Of a stretch of 64,000 nt of DNA, positions 7,586 to 17,309 are shown in pieces. The stretch spans positions 1 through 64,000 of the forward strand of contig JBCCEJ010000015.1 in assembly GCA_039030335.1 (NCBI GenBank), read 5' to 3'. The translations under genes were made by a program, and so were the position numbers. How positions within the stretch are numbered: the stretch's first letter is position 1; each line of letters begins with the position of its first letter. Source of the DNA: JBCCEJ01 sp039030335. GTDB lineage: Bacteria > Pseudomonadota > Gammaproteobacteria > HK1. The notes below the pieces were generated by a model. That model was not told the DNA's origin and did not search any database. It saw only the letters and a list, made by a program, of their open reading frames with translations.

Positions 7586-10500
7586 ATGAACGACGGTACT
7601 GATGCAAGCACGTCAGCGGTGAGCGCGGCACCCGCGCAGAGCGCGCAGGGAGCTGGGCGTGCGGAGCTTGCACGCCTGCTTGCCGGGGTCGACCAGGCCA
7701 TGGTCGTTGACCGCCATCCGTTGCGGCGCATGCTCGCCGGGCGACCGGATGCCGACACCCTGGTGCGCGCTGCGCAACGGCTGAACGGCTCGCAGGCGCG
7801 CTACGCGGCGCGGGCGAGCAGCGTACCGGCGCTGAAATTCGACGAGCAGCTTCCGGTCAGCGCGCGCCGCGCGGAGTTGGCGAACGTGCTCGACCGGCAC
7901 CAGGTCGTCGTCGTCTGTGGCGAGACCGGCTCCGGGAAAACCACCCAGTTGCCGAAGATTCTGCTCGAGATAGGCCGCGGACGCGGTGGGCTGATCGGCC
8001 ACACCCAGCCGCGCAGAATCGCTGCGCGAACCGTGGCCGCGCGCATCGCGGAGGAACTGGGGTCGCGGGTTGGGGATCTGGTCGGCTATCAGGTACGTTT
8101 CGTTGACGAAGCAGGTCCGAACGCGCTCGTAAAGCTGATGACCGACGGCGTGCTGTTGGCCGAGCTCGCACGGGACCGCTACCTGAACGCGTACGACACG
8201 ATCATCGTGGATGAGGCGCATGAGCGCAGCCTGAACATCGATTTCATCCTGGGCTACCTGCGCCGTCTGTTGCCGAAACGGCCGGATTTGAAGGTCGTGA
8301 TCACGTCGGCGACGATAGACCCGGCGCGGTTTGCCGGGCACTTTAATGATGCGCCCGTGGTCGAGGTGAGCGGTCGCGGTTATCCGGTCGAGGTGCGCTA
8401 TCAGCCGCTGTCGGACGACGGCGAGCAGGATGCCGCGGGCCATATCGGGCAGGCGGTGCGCGATGCCATCCGGCACGGTCCCGGCGACATCCTCGTGTTC
8501 CTCCCAGGCGAGCGCGAGATTCGTGACACGAGCCAGTTCCTGCGGCAGATGGGGCTGAACAACGTCGAAGTCGTTCCGTTCTATGCGCGCATGGGGCTTG
8601 CCCAGCAGGCGCGCATCTTTGCGCCTGGCGCGACCCGCCGGATCGTGCTGGCGACCAACGTCGCCGAGACGTCGGTAACGGTGCCGGGTATCAGCTTCGT
8701 GATCGATGCCGGCACCGCGCGCATCAGCCGCTACAGCTATCGGTCGAAGGTGCAGGGGCTGGCCGTAGAGCGCATCTCTCAGGCCTCGGCGGAGCAGCGT
8801 AAAGGGCGTTGTGGACGGGTCGGGCCGGGTGTTTGTATACGCCTCTACGACGAGGACGACTTCGTCGCCCGCGATGCCTATACAGACCCGGAGATCCGGC
8901 GTACCAATCTCGCCGCGGTGATCCTGCAGATGAAAGCGCTGAAGCTCGGCGATATTTCGCGCTTTCCGTTCATCGACCCACCCGATCCGCGGTTCGTCAA
9001 GGACGGTTACCGGCTGCTGCGGGAACTGGGTGCGCTCGACGATAAAGACCGCCTGACCAGAGTTGGCCGGCAGCTCGCGCGTCTGCCCCTGGATCCGCGG
9101 CTCGGGCGCATGCTGCTGGCGGCGGCCGATACCGGTGCCGTAGCCGAGACGCTGACGATCGCGGCCGCACTCAGCGTGGTCGACCCACGCGAGCGCCCGC
9201 TCGACCTGCGCGATGCCGCCGACCAGGCGCATCGGCGCTATGCCGATAAGCGCAGCGATTTCGTGACGTGGCTGAATCTGTGGGAGGCCTACCAGAAGCA
9301 GCAGCGCGAAGGCACGCGCGCGCAGCTTCGGCAGTGGTGCAAGGATCAGTACCTCAGCTACATCCGGATGCGGGAATGGGCTGAGGTGCGGCGCCAGTTG
9401 AAAAGTATGGTCGCTGAACTCGGCATCGCGGTGGGTGAGCAGGCGGCGCAGTACGACGAACTGCACCGCGGACTGCTGACCGGTTTGCTCTCCCAGGTCG
9501 GCGTCCGTCACGAGGAGAGCGGTTTCAAGGGCACGCGCGGAAGCCGTTTTCATATTTTTCCGGGCTCCGGCGTCAAGATGCCGGGGCCGAAGTGGGTAGT
9601 CGCCGCGAATTTGATGCAGACGCGGCGCCTGTACGCGCATGGTGTCGCCGGCATCCAGCCACAGTGGATCGAGCACGCGGCCGCTCATCTGGTGTCACGC
9701 CGCCACCATGAACCTCGTTGGGACCCGCGGCGGGGCGAGGTGGTGGCGACGGAGCAGGTGACCTTCCTCGGGCTGGTGCTGGCCGCGGACCGGCGCGTCG
9801 CGTTTGCGCGAATCGACGCGCACGCGGCACACGAGATATTCATCCAGGAAGCGCTGGTGCGTGGGCGCACGGCCGACCGGCCGCCGTTTCTCGAACAAAA
9901 TCTCGCTCTGGTTGAGGAAATACGCGAGCTCGAGCGGCGTCTGCGCCGCGCAGACCTGGTGGTGGACGACGACTGGCAGTGCGCGTTCTATCGCGAACTC
10001 CTCCCGGGTGATATCTGCAACATGCGGGCGTTGCGCGGGCATCTTAAACGCGCCGCTCGCGATGAGCGTGAGGCGCTGCTGATGCAGCGCGATCAGGTGC
10101 TGGTTCGAGCCGAGGCGGACCGGGAGGTGGATGCGTTTCCGCCGGTCATCGACTTCGGCGAGCACCGGCTGCCGCTCGTGTACGGTTTCGAACCAGGCAA
10201 CGACGGCGACGGCGTGACTGTGAAGGTCCCGCTCGCCATCCTGAATCAGCTCGATCCGAGGCGCGGCGAGTGGCTGGTCCCTGGCATGCTGCACGAGAAA
10301 ATTGTTGCGCTGCTGCGGGGCTTGCCCAAGCGCTACCGACGCCAGCTGGTGCCGTTACCCGACTTCGCCCGCGCGTGTCTTGAAGCCCTCGAGCCGGGTG
10401 CACAGTCGCTGACGGTGGATCTGACCGATGCGCTGGAGCGGATGACGGGGATCGCAGTGCCCGCCGACGCATGGCAGGTGGATGGCTTGCCCCCGCATCT

Positions 10501-11581
10501 CCAGATGCGCTACGCCATTCACGACAGCGATAGCGTGCTGATCGTCGAGGGCAGGGATCTGGCTCACCTGCAGCGAGAGTTCGGGCCTACTTCAGCAGAC
10601 ATTTTTGCGGCGCTGGTGCGCGACGGTGGCGCGATCAGCGGGCGCCGTACCTGGGACTTCGGCGAGTTGCCCGCGCGCGCTGACTTCGATGCCGGCGGGA
10701 TCTCGATCAGCGGATTTCCCGCGGTGGTCGACGAAGGCGACAGCGTGGGTGTCAACGTCCTGCAGGATGCCGAGGCCTCCGTCGACGCGCACACGGCGGG
10801 CGTACGGCGACTGTTCCGGCTGGTTGGCGGTCGCGGCCTGCGTGCAATGCCGAAGCGTCTGCCCGGACTGCGCGATGTGGCGATGCTCTACGGCAACTGC
10901 GCGGGGCCTGAAGCGCCTTACTGCGATCTCCTGGTGCGTGATGAAGGTGCGCAGGCGGAACTGCGCGACGACCTGCTGGATCGGTCGATCGATCTGTCTC
11001 TTGGCGATGTGCGCGCAATCCGGGACCAGGACGCCTTCCGCCACGCGTCGATCGCTGCGGAGGGTGAGGTCGGGGCCACGCTCGAACGCCTGTACGGTCA
11101 CGTACGGGAGGCCTTGAATCGCTACCTTGAATACATCCGGTACCGCGACCGGGTTGATTTGCCTGGTCGGGTCGATGGTTTGACCGACACTGACGCACAG
11201 CTGCGGCGGCTGCTCCACCGCCGCTTCGTCATGGTGACACCCTCGGCGTGGCTCGAACATATGCCGCGCTACGTCGCGGCTGCAACGGAGCGGCTGAAGC
11301 GCCTCGATCGGGATGCGCGGCAGGATACGGCGCGGCTCGCAGAGGTGCTTTCGGTAGAGGCGCCGGTGATGCGCCGCATCCGGGCTGCCGGTCCGCGATG
11401 GCGACGAGACCCCGATCTGGTGCACCTGCGGTGGATGGTCGAGGAACTGCGGGTATCGATGTTTGCGCAACAGCTGAAGACGTCCGTACCGGTATCGGTA
11501 AAGCGGGTGCAGAAGCTGTTGGATGAGTTGGGCGAGCGCGAGCGCCTCGGTCGGACTGCCGCTCGTGACGCTTCCGCTTGA
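7586..11581 (+). CDS. hrpA: ATP-dependent RNA helicase HrpA
   Basis: A 1331-residue DEAH-box helicase, close to the 1300 residues of Escherichia coli HrpA. The Walker A motif GETGSGKT is at residues 112-119 and DEAH at 209-212. They are followed by SATID, the motif V/VI region (ATNVAETSVTVPG and QRKGRCGRVGPG), the winged-helix/ratchet region and the long C-terminal DUF3418-type extension specific to bacterial HrpA. HrpA unwinds RNA and in E. coli acts in mRNA processing and ribosome rescue. The ATG at 7586 gives a short Ala-rich N terminus before the conserved core; a later start is possible. It stands alone on the plus strand. Confidence 0.96.
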   Translation: MNDGTDASTSAVSAAPAQSAQGAGRAELARLLAGVDQAMVVDRHPLRRMLAGRPDADTLVRAAQRLNGSQARYAARASSVPALKFDEQLPVSARRAELANVLDRHQVVVVCGETGSGKTTQLPKILLEIGRGRGGLIGHTQPRRIAARTVAARIAEELGSRVGDLVGYQVRFVDEAGPNALVKLMTDGVLLAELARDRYLNAYDTIIVDEAHERSLNIDFILGYLRRLLPKRPDLKVVITSATIDPARFAGHFNDAPVVEVSGRGYPVEVRYQPLSDDGEQDAAGHIGQAVRDAIRHGPGDILVFLPGEREIRDTSQFLRQMGLNNVEVVPFYARMGLAQQARIFAPGATRRIVLATNVAETSVTVPGISFVIDAGTARISRYSYRSKVQGLAVERISQASAEQRKGRCGRVGPGVCIRLYDEDDFVARDAYTDPEIRRTNLAAVILQMKALKLGDISRFPFIDPPDPRFVKDGYRLLRELGALDDKDRLTRVGRQLARLPLDPRLGRMLLAAADTGAVAETLTIAAALSVVDPRERPLDLRDAADQAHRRYADKRSDFVTWLNLWEAYQKQQREGTRAQLRQWCKDQYLSYIRMREWAEVRRQLKSMVAELGIAVGEQAAQYDELHRGLLTGLLSQVGVRHEESGFKGTRGSRFHIFPGSGVKMPGPKWVVAANLMQTRRLYAHGVAGIQPQWIEHAAAHLVSRRHHEPRWDPRRGEVVATEQVTFLGLVLAADRRVAFARIDAHAAHEIFIQEALVRGRTADRPPFLEQNLALVEEIRELERRLRRADLVVDDDWQCAFYRELLPGDICNMRALRGHLKRAARDEREALLMQRDQVLVRAEADREVDAFPPVIDFGEHRLPLVYGFEPGNDGDGVTVKVPLAILNQLDPRRGEWLVPGMLHEKIVALLRGLPKRYRRQLVPLPDFARACLEALEPGAQSLTVDLTDALERMTGIAVPADAWQVDGLPPHLQMRYAIHDSDSVLIVEGRDLAHLQREFGPTSADIFAALVRDGGAISGRRTWDFGELPARADFDAGGISISGFPAVVDEGDSVGVNVLQDAEASVDAHTAGVRRLFRLVGGRGLRAMPKRLPGLRDVAMLYGNCAGPEAPYCDLLVRDEGAQAELRDDLLDRSIDLSLGDVRAIRDQDAFRHASIAAEGEVGATLERLYGHVREALNRYLEYIRYRDRVDLPGRVDGLTDTDAQLRRLLHRRFVMVTPSAWLEHMPRYVAAATERLKRLDRDARQDTARLAEVLSVEAPVMRRIRAAGPRWRRDPDLVHLRWMVEELRVSMFAQQLKTSVPVSVKRVQKLLDELGERERLGRTAARDASA

Positions 11582-11708
11582 TGCCCGCTGGCCGGGCTGT
11601 GAGCAAGACGTAGATACCATGTGCCGGGGCGGTGTGGTGGAATACGAGAGAAACGCATAGTGGGCAGGGCCGGAGAGCCGCGGTCCGCAACGAAACGAGG
11701 AGCGAGCG

Positions 11709-13367
11709 GTGGAAAAGATCTGGCTTTCGAATTACCCGGAAGGCGTGCCGGCCGAAGTACCGACCGACTCGTTTGCGTCGGTCGCAGAAGTCTTCGAAGA
11801 AGCGGTCAGGAACTACGGTGACAAACCGGCGTTCATCAACATGGGTAAAACGCTGTCGTTCAACGAAATAGACCAGCGGTCGACCGCCATGGCCAACTAT
11901 CTCGGCGGACGCCTGGGACTCAGCAAAGGCGACCGGGTCGCCGTCATGATGCCGAACATCCTGCAGAACCCGGTCGCGATCTTCGGGGTCTTGCGCGCCG
12001 GCCTTACCGTCGTCAACACCAATCCTCTTTACACCGCCCGGGAACTCGAGCATCAGCTGAACGACTCCGGTGCCAAAGCCATCATCATCGTCGAGAACTT
12101 CGCGCACACGCTCGCTGAGGTCATCGACAACACCGGCATCGAACACGTGATCGTCACTGGACTCGGCGACGAACTCGGTGGTCTGAAGGGCATGCTGGTC
12201 AACTTCGTCGTCAAGCACGTAAAGAAGATGGTGCCGGCCTTCGAGCTGCCGCGCGCAGTGCCCTACAAGCAGGCCATCGCCAGCGGCTCGGGCGTCAGTT
12301 TCACGCGCGAAGCCGTGGGCCCGGAAGACATCGCATTCCTGCAATACACCGGCGGCACGACCGGGGTGTCCAAGGGTGCGGTGCTCGCCAACGCCAATGT
12401 AGTCGCGAACATGGAGCAGTCGCGCGCGTGGGTGAACGGCACCATTCAGTCGGGTACCGGCACCATCGTCACGGCGCTGCCGCTCTATCACATCTTTTCG
12501 CTGACGGCGAACTGCCTGTCGTTCATGTCTTTCGGTGTCGCGAACTACCTGATCACGAATCCGCGCGACATGAAGGGTTTCGTCAAAGAGCTCTCAGGAA
12601 TCCAGATGACGGCCTTCACCGGCGTGAACACGTTGTTCAACGGATTGCTGAACACGCCTGGATTTGACCAGGTCGACTTTTCGAAGCTGACGCTCACCTT
12701 GGGCGGCGGCATGGCTGTACAGCGTGCGGTGGCGGAGCGCTGGAAGGAAGTGACCGGATGCGTACTTCTGGAAGCTTACGGCCTTACCGAGACGTCGCCT
12801 GGCGTCAGCATCAACCCGGCCGACCTGCCGGCGTACAACGGCACCATCGGTTTGCCGATTCCATCGACGGACGTGTCGATCCGGGACGACGATGGCAACG
12901 AAGTGGGCATCGGTGAGCCAGGTGAGCTGTGTGTTAAAGGCCCACAGGTGATGCGCGGGTACTGGAATCGCCCTGAAGCGACCGCCGAAGTGCTGGACGA
13001 GGACGGCTGGCTGAAGACCGGCGACATGGCACAGATCGACGACCAGGGCTTCTTGCGGATCGTCGATCGCAAGAAAGACATGATTCTGGTGTCCGGCTTC
13101 AACGTCTATCCCAATGAGATCGAAGACGTTGTGGCCGCGCATTCTGGGGTGCTCGAAGTGGGTGCTATCGGGGTACCTGATGAGCACTCTGGCGAAATCG
13201 TCAAGATCTGCGTCGTCAAGAAGGACCCCGCACTCACCGAGGAGCAGCTGATCGCGCATTGCAAGGAGCAGTTGACCGGTTACAAGGTACCGAAGGTCGT
13301 GGAGTTCCGAACCGAGCTACCCAAGTCCAACGTCGGTAAGATTCTCCGCCGGCATCTGCGCGACTGA
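11709..13367 (+). CDS. fadD: Long-chain-fatty-acid--CoA ligase
   Basis: A 552-residue AMP-forming acyl-CoA synthetase of the ANL superfamily that activates fatty acids at the inner membrane. The phosphate loop YTGGTTGVSKGA, the motif YGLTETSPG and the hinge GWLKTGD with the C-terminal catalytic Lys region (PKSNVGKILRR) are present. The N terminus EKIWLSNYPEGVPAEV is typical of proteobacterial FadD. The start is a GTG at 11709 with AGG 8 nt upstream (AACGAGGAGC). It precedes the thiolase/multifunctional enzyme operon on the same strand by about 390 bp, forming a beta-oxidation region. Confidence 0.95.
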   Translation: MEKIWLSNYPEGVPAEVPTDSFASVAEVFEEAVRNYGDKPAFINMGKTLSFNEIDQRSTAMANYLGGRLGLSKGDRVAVMMPNILQNPVAIFGVLRAGLTVVNTNPLYTARELEHQLNDSGAKAIIIVENFAHTLAEVIDNTGIEHVIVTGLGDELGGLKGMLVNFVVKHVKKMVPAFELPRAVPYKQAIASGSGVSFTREAVGPEDIAFLQYTGGTTGVSKGAVLANANVVANMEQSRAWVNGTIQSGTGTIVTALPLYHIFSLTANCLSFMSFGVANYLITNPRDMKGFVKELSGIQMTAFTGVNTLFNGLLNTPGFDQVDFSKLTLTLGGGMAVQRAVAERWKEVTGCVLLEAYGLTETSPGVSINPADLPAYNGTIGLPIPSTDVSIRDDDGNEVGIGEPGELCVKGPQVMRGYWNRPEATAEVLDEDGWLKTGDMAQIDDQGFLRIVDRKKDMILVSGFNVYPNEIEDVVAAHSGVLEVGAIGVPDEHSGEIVKICVVKKDPALTEEQLIAHCKEQLTGYKVPKVVEFRTELPKSNVGKILRRHLRD

Positions 13368-13758
13368 CGAGGACGGCACACCCGCGCATCCGCGTCGTAT
13401 GGCGCGCGCCTCGCCGACGTGAATTCGGTCCGACGCGGCCGTCGAACGACATGCTCCCGTCCCGCGGGCGGGGGAAGATCATACGGCGGCCCCGCCGGTC
13501 CGCCGGGTGGCTGAAGGGCACACACTGGTTGGCGTAATCAAAACGTGCGATGACGCACACCTTGCCGCCGAAAGCGCGATTGCTGCACTGCGCAATGGTG
13601 GTCTTTCTGCGACAATACGATGCTACTGAACAATGTTCGCAGCGCCTGCGGCCGGCTCTGGCCGCTGCTTGACTGACACGGTGCGGCGTTAATCCGACCC
13701 GAATCTACGCCGGCGATTTCGACCGGCATCGCTCAATTCGAACTGATTGGAGTTTGGC
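13368..13758. other. Intergenic region upstream of beta-oxidation operon
   Basis: These 391 bases between fadD and the thiolase gene hold no convincing reading frame; short frames here are Arg/Pro-rich. GC-rich inverted repeats occur around 13457-13505 without a T tract. A TTGACT at 13669-13674, with TAATCC 15 bp downstream, is a weak promoter candidate about 60 bp before the thiolase start. A ribosome site GGAG at 13749-13752 precedes the ATG at 13759. No clear FadR-type operator is recognisable. Confidence 0.4.
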
Positions 13759-14895
13759 ATGACTCAAGCTGTGATCGCGGGCTATGCGCGCTCGCCGTTT
13801 GCACCGGCCACGCGCGGTGCGCTGGCTCGTGTGCGCCCCGACGACCTTGCCGTTGCCGTCGTACGTGCGCTCATTGAACGTACGGGTGTAGACCCGGAGC
13901 GCATCGAAGATCTGATCGTCGGTTGCGCATTCCCGGAAGGCGAGCAGGGATTGAACGTGGCCCGCCTCGTCGGCCTGCTCGCCGAACTCCCACGCGATGT
14001 CGGGGGCATCACGGTCAATCGCTTCTGTGGCTCTTCGATGCAGTCTGTGCACATGGCCGTTGGGGCGGTCGCTGCCGGGGCCGGTGATGCCTTCATCTGC
14101 GCTGGGGTCGAATCGATGACCCGGGTACCGATGATGGGGTTCAACCCGATGCCGAACGCGGCGCTGATGGACGTCGCACCAGGCGCCTACATCAGCATGG
14201 GCGAAACCGCTGAGAACGTTGCCAGCCAGTATCAGGTGTCCCGCGAGGAGCAGGAAGCATTCGCAGTGTCCAGCCATCAAAAGGCGGCTGCCGCGGAGGC
14301 TGCCGGCAGGCTCTCCGAGGAGCGCGTACCGATCGACGCGCAGCCGGCGGCCGTTTCCGCAGACGGCTGCATTCGTCCGGCCACGAATACCGATGACCTG
14401 GGGCAGTTGAAGCCCGCCTTCAGTGTTACCGGCACCGTGACGGCCGGCACGTCGTCACCGCTGACCGATGGCGCTGCCGCCGTCTTGGTGACGTCGGCAG
14501 ACTTTGCCGAGCAACACGGCTTGCCAGTGCTGGCGCGGGTCATAGCGATTGCCGGGGCTGGATGTGCGCCGGAGATCATGGGCATGGGGCCCGTTCACGC
14601 CAGCAATAAAGCTCTGAAGCGCGCCGGTGTCAGCGCGGCGGACGTGGACATCGTCGAGTTGAACGAGGCGTTCGCGTCCCAGGCCATCGCTTGCATGCGG
14701 GAGCTTGGGCTGGAACCCGAGCGCGTGAATCTCGACGGTGGGGCGATCGCTCTCGGACATCCGCTCGGGGCCACCGGGGCGCGGATCACCGGCAAAGCGG
14801 CCGCCTTGCTGGCACGCGAGCAGGGCCGTTACGCGCTGGCAACCCAGTGCATCGGCGGCGGGCAGGGCATCGCCACACTGCTGGAACGTCCCTGA
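13759..14895 (+). CDS. Acetyl-CoA C-acyltransferase (thiolase, FadA-like)
   Basis: A 378-residue thiolase that cleaves 3-ketoacyl-CoA in the last step of beta-oxidation. The nucleophilic Cys is C90 in NRFCGSSMQS. The NEAFASQ segment, the His in GGAIALGHPLGATGAR and the second catalytic Cys in TQCIGGGQG are intact. The ATG at 13759 has a GGAG box 6 nt upstream; an in-frame TTG at 13747 is less likely because it lies within that box. The stop overlaps the next start (TGATG, 14893-14897), so the two are a translationally coupled pair forming a trifunctional complex. Confidence 0.95.
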   Translation: MTQAVIAGYARSPFAPATRGALARVRPDDLAVAVVRALIERTGVDPERIEDLIVGCAFPEGEQGLNVARLVGLLAELPRDVGGITVNRFCGSSMQSVHMAVGAVAAGAGDAFICAGVESMTRVPMMGFNPMPNAALMDVAPGAYISMGETAENVASQYQVSREEQEAFAVSSHQKAAAAEAAGRLSEERVPIDAQPAAVSADGCIRPATNTDDLGQLKPAFSVTGTVTAGTSSPLTDGAAAVLVTSADFAEQHGLPVLARVIAIAGAGCAPEIMGMGPVHASNKALKRAGVSAADVDIVELNEAFASQAIACMRELGLEPERVNLDGGAIALGHPLGATGARITGKAAALLAREQGRYALATQCIGGGQGIATLLERP

Positions 14896-17228
14896 TGGCG
14901 ATCGAGTCAGTTGCCGTGTTGGGTGCCGGAGTCATGGGCGCCGGTATCGCCGCGCAAATCGCCAATGCCGGCGTCGACGTGTTGTTACTCGACGTGCCGC
15001 AGGGCAGTGGCGAGTCGCGCAACGCGCGCGCCGAGGCGGCCATCGCGCGCATGGTGAGGACGGAACCGAAGCCGCTGATGCACCGCCGTAATGCCCGGCG
15101 CATCAAAGCCGGCAACCTGGAGGATGACCTCGCCGCCGCGGCGCAGCGTGACTGGGTGGTCGAAGCGGTGGTCGAGCGGCTCGACGTCAAGCAGGCACTG
15201 TACGCGCGGCTCGAAGAGTCGGGGCATGCGCTCGTATCGTCGAATACGTCGACGATACCGTTGTCGGCCCTGACGCACGGGCGCTCATCCGAGTTCAAGT
15301 CGCGTTTCGCCATCACGCACTTTTTCAACCCTCCGCGTTACATGCGCCTCATGGAGTTGGTCCGAGGTGCCGAGACCGCTCCGGAGACGGCGACTGCGTT
15401 GCAGTTGTTCTGCGATCAGCGCCTCGGCAAGGGTGTAGTCGACTGCAAGGACACGCCTGGGTTCATCGCCAATCGTATCGGCACCTACTGGTTACAGAGC
15501 GCGATGTCCGGCGCCATGCAACTCGGTGTCGACATCGAGTCTGCCGACGCTGTGCTCGGTCGCCCGTTCGGTATTCCGAAAACGGGTGTGTTTGGCCTCA
15601 TCGACCTGGTCGGACTCGACCTGATGCCTCAGATCAACGCGAGCATGCGCGCTTTGCTGCCCGCTGATGACCCGATGTTCGGCGGGCGCACCGCTGACGA
15701 GGACGTGCCGCCAGTCGTTGCCCGCCTGATCGAGGATGGTTTTACCGGACGAAAGGGTAAGGGGGGGTTCTACCGACTCGACAGATCTGACGGCGAGCGC
15801 CGTCGCCTCGTGCTGGACCTGAACTCCGGCGCCTACGGCGATATTCGCCGGCCGCGGGTGCCGGCCGCAGCCGCGGCGCGCAAAGGCGGTCCGCAAGCGG
15901 TCATGGCGCACGACAGCCCGGCCGGCGAGCTCGCATGGCGGGTCATGTCCGGGACCATCAACTACGCGGCTTCGCTGCTTGGGCAGATCGCCGATACGCC
16001 GGGCGCGGTCGACCGGGCCATGCAACTCGGGTACGGGTGGGGCGAAGGGCCGTTCGCCCTGCTCGATCGTCTCGGCGTCGATTGGTTCATCGCGGAGTCT
16101 GCCAGGCGTCAGCAGACCGTGGCTGAATACATTCAGTCGTTGGCCGGGACATCCGTCTACGCCGGGGCCGGGGCCTGCGCGACCGAGACATTGCCAGACG
16201 GTGTCAAAGCGCCGCGCAAGCGTCCTGCCGGGGTGGTGGCACTGAGCGATATCAAGGCCGGCTCGAAGCCGGTCGGGCGCAACGGTTCAGCGTCACTTTG
16301 GGATGTCGGTGAAGGCGTGCTCTGCGCCGAGTTCCACAGCAAGATGAATGCTATTGAGCCCGGCACGCTGGCCATGTTGCAACGCGCGCTGCAAGAGGTT
16401 CCGAAGCAGTTTCAGGCGCTCGTCATCCACAACGAAGCAGACAATTTCTCGGTCGGGGCCAATGTTGGTCTGCTGCTATTCGCCGCGAACATGGCCGCCT
16501 GGCAACAAATCGATGCATCCATAGCCGGCGGCCAACAGACTTACCGTGCGTTGAAGTACGCGCCGTTCCCCGTGGTCGGGGCACCCTCCGGAATGGCGCT
16601 GGGTGGCGGCTGCGAGGTGCTGCTGCACTGTGATGCGGTGCAGGCTCACGCGGAAACCTATATGGGCCTCGTGGAGGTGGGCGTCGGTATCGTACCCGGA
16701 TGGGGCGGGTGTAAAGAACTGCTGCTGCGCTGGTATCAGGAGCCACGCCGTCCGCAGGGGCCAATGCCGGCTGTCAGTAAGGTGTTTGAATTCATCAGTA
16801 CTGCCAAGGTGGCCACTTCGGCCGCGGAGGCGATGGAGATGAAACTGTTGTTGCCGAGAGATGCGATCACCATGAACCGGGAACGGGTTCTGGCGGACGC
16901 ACGGTCGCGGGCGGTCGCGTTAGCCGAGAACTACACGCCACCCACCGAGCCCGACCCGATCCCCTTACCTGGTGAGACGGCCCGGGTTGCGCTGCAACTT
17001 GCTGTCGATGGTTTCGTCAAACTCGGCAGGGCTACCGCCCACGACCAGGTGGTAGCGGCAGAACTCGCTCACATTCTGAGCGGTGGCCCGACGGATATCA
17101 CCGCCACCGTAACCGAGCAGGATATATACGATCTGGAACGCGAAGCGCTGGTGCGCCTGGCACGCACCGGCGGCACGCTGGCCCGGCTCGAGCACATGCT
17201 TGAAACGGGCAAACCGCTCAGGAATTGA
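14895..17228 (+). CDS. 3-hydroxyacyl-CoA dehydrogenase/enoyl-CoA hydratase, FadN-type domain order
   Basis: A 777-residue multifunctional beta-oxidation enzyme. The NAD-binding site VLGAGVMGAGIAAQ is at the very N terminus, so the dehydrogenase half comes first. The enoyl-CoA hydratase half is C-terminal (about residues 480-690), with both catalytic Glu residues in place (GGGCEVLLHCD and LVEVGVGIVPGWGG). This order is the reverse of E. coli FadB and matches the FadN/YusL type. The ATG at 14895 overlaps the thiolase stop. The protein would carry out the hydration and oxidation steps with the adjacent thiolase. Confidence 0.94.
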   Translation: MAIESVAVLGAGVMGAGIAAQIANAGVDVLLLDVPQGSGESRNARAEAAIARMVRTEPKPLMHRRNARRIKAGNLEDDLAAAAQRDWVVEAVVERLDVKQALYARLEESGHALVSSNTSTIPLSALTHGRSSEFKSRFAITHFFNPPRYMRLMELVRGAETAPETATALQLFCDQRLGKGVVDCKDTPGFIANRIGTYWLQSAMSGAMQLGVDIESADAVLGRPFGIPKTGVFGLIDLVGLDLMPQINASMRALLPADDPMFGGRTADEDVPPVVARLIEDGFTGRKGKGGFYRLDRSDGERRRLVLDLNSGAYGDIRRPRVPAAAAARKGGPQAVMAHDSPAGELAWRVMSGTINYAASLLGQIADTPGAVDRAMQLGYGWGEGPFALLDRLGVDWFIAESARRQQTVAEYIQSLAGTSVYAGAGACATETLPDGVKAPRKRPAGVVALSDIKAGSKPVGRNGSASLWDVGEGVLCAEFHSKMNAIEPGTLAMLQRALQEVPKQFQALVIHNEADNFSVGANVGLLLFAANMAAWQQIDASIAGGQQTYRALKYAPFPVVGAPSGMALGGGCEVLLHCDAVQAHAETYMGLVEVGVGIVPGWGGCKELLLRWYQEPRRPQGPMPAVSKVFEFISTAKVATSAAEAMEMKLLLPRDAITMNRERVLADARSRAVALAENYTPPTEPDPIPLPGETARVALQLAVDGFVKLGRATAHDQVVAAELAHILSGGPTDITATVTEQDIYDLEREALVRLARTGGTLARLEHMLETGKPLRN

Positions 17229-17309
17229 TGTTGGGTTGACCGCGCGTGCGCGCATGGCTCGGGCGGCGTGCGCCAAATCGAAACGATACTTTGATGAGGG
17301 TCTGAAACG

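Noticed and set aside
7613..9688. 691-codon open frame on the minus strand opposite hrpA
   Set aside because: It is antisense to the helicase core and has no recognisable domain; the hrpA frame carries all motifs.
11229..12491. 420-codon minus-strand frame across the hrpA end and fadD
   Set aside because: It spans two real genes in opposite sense and has biased composition only.
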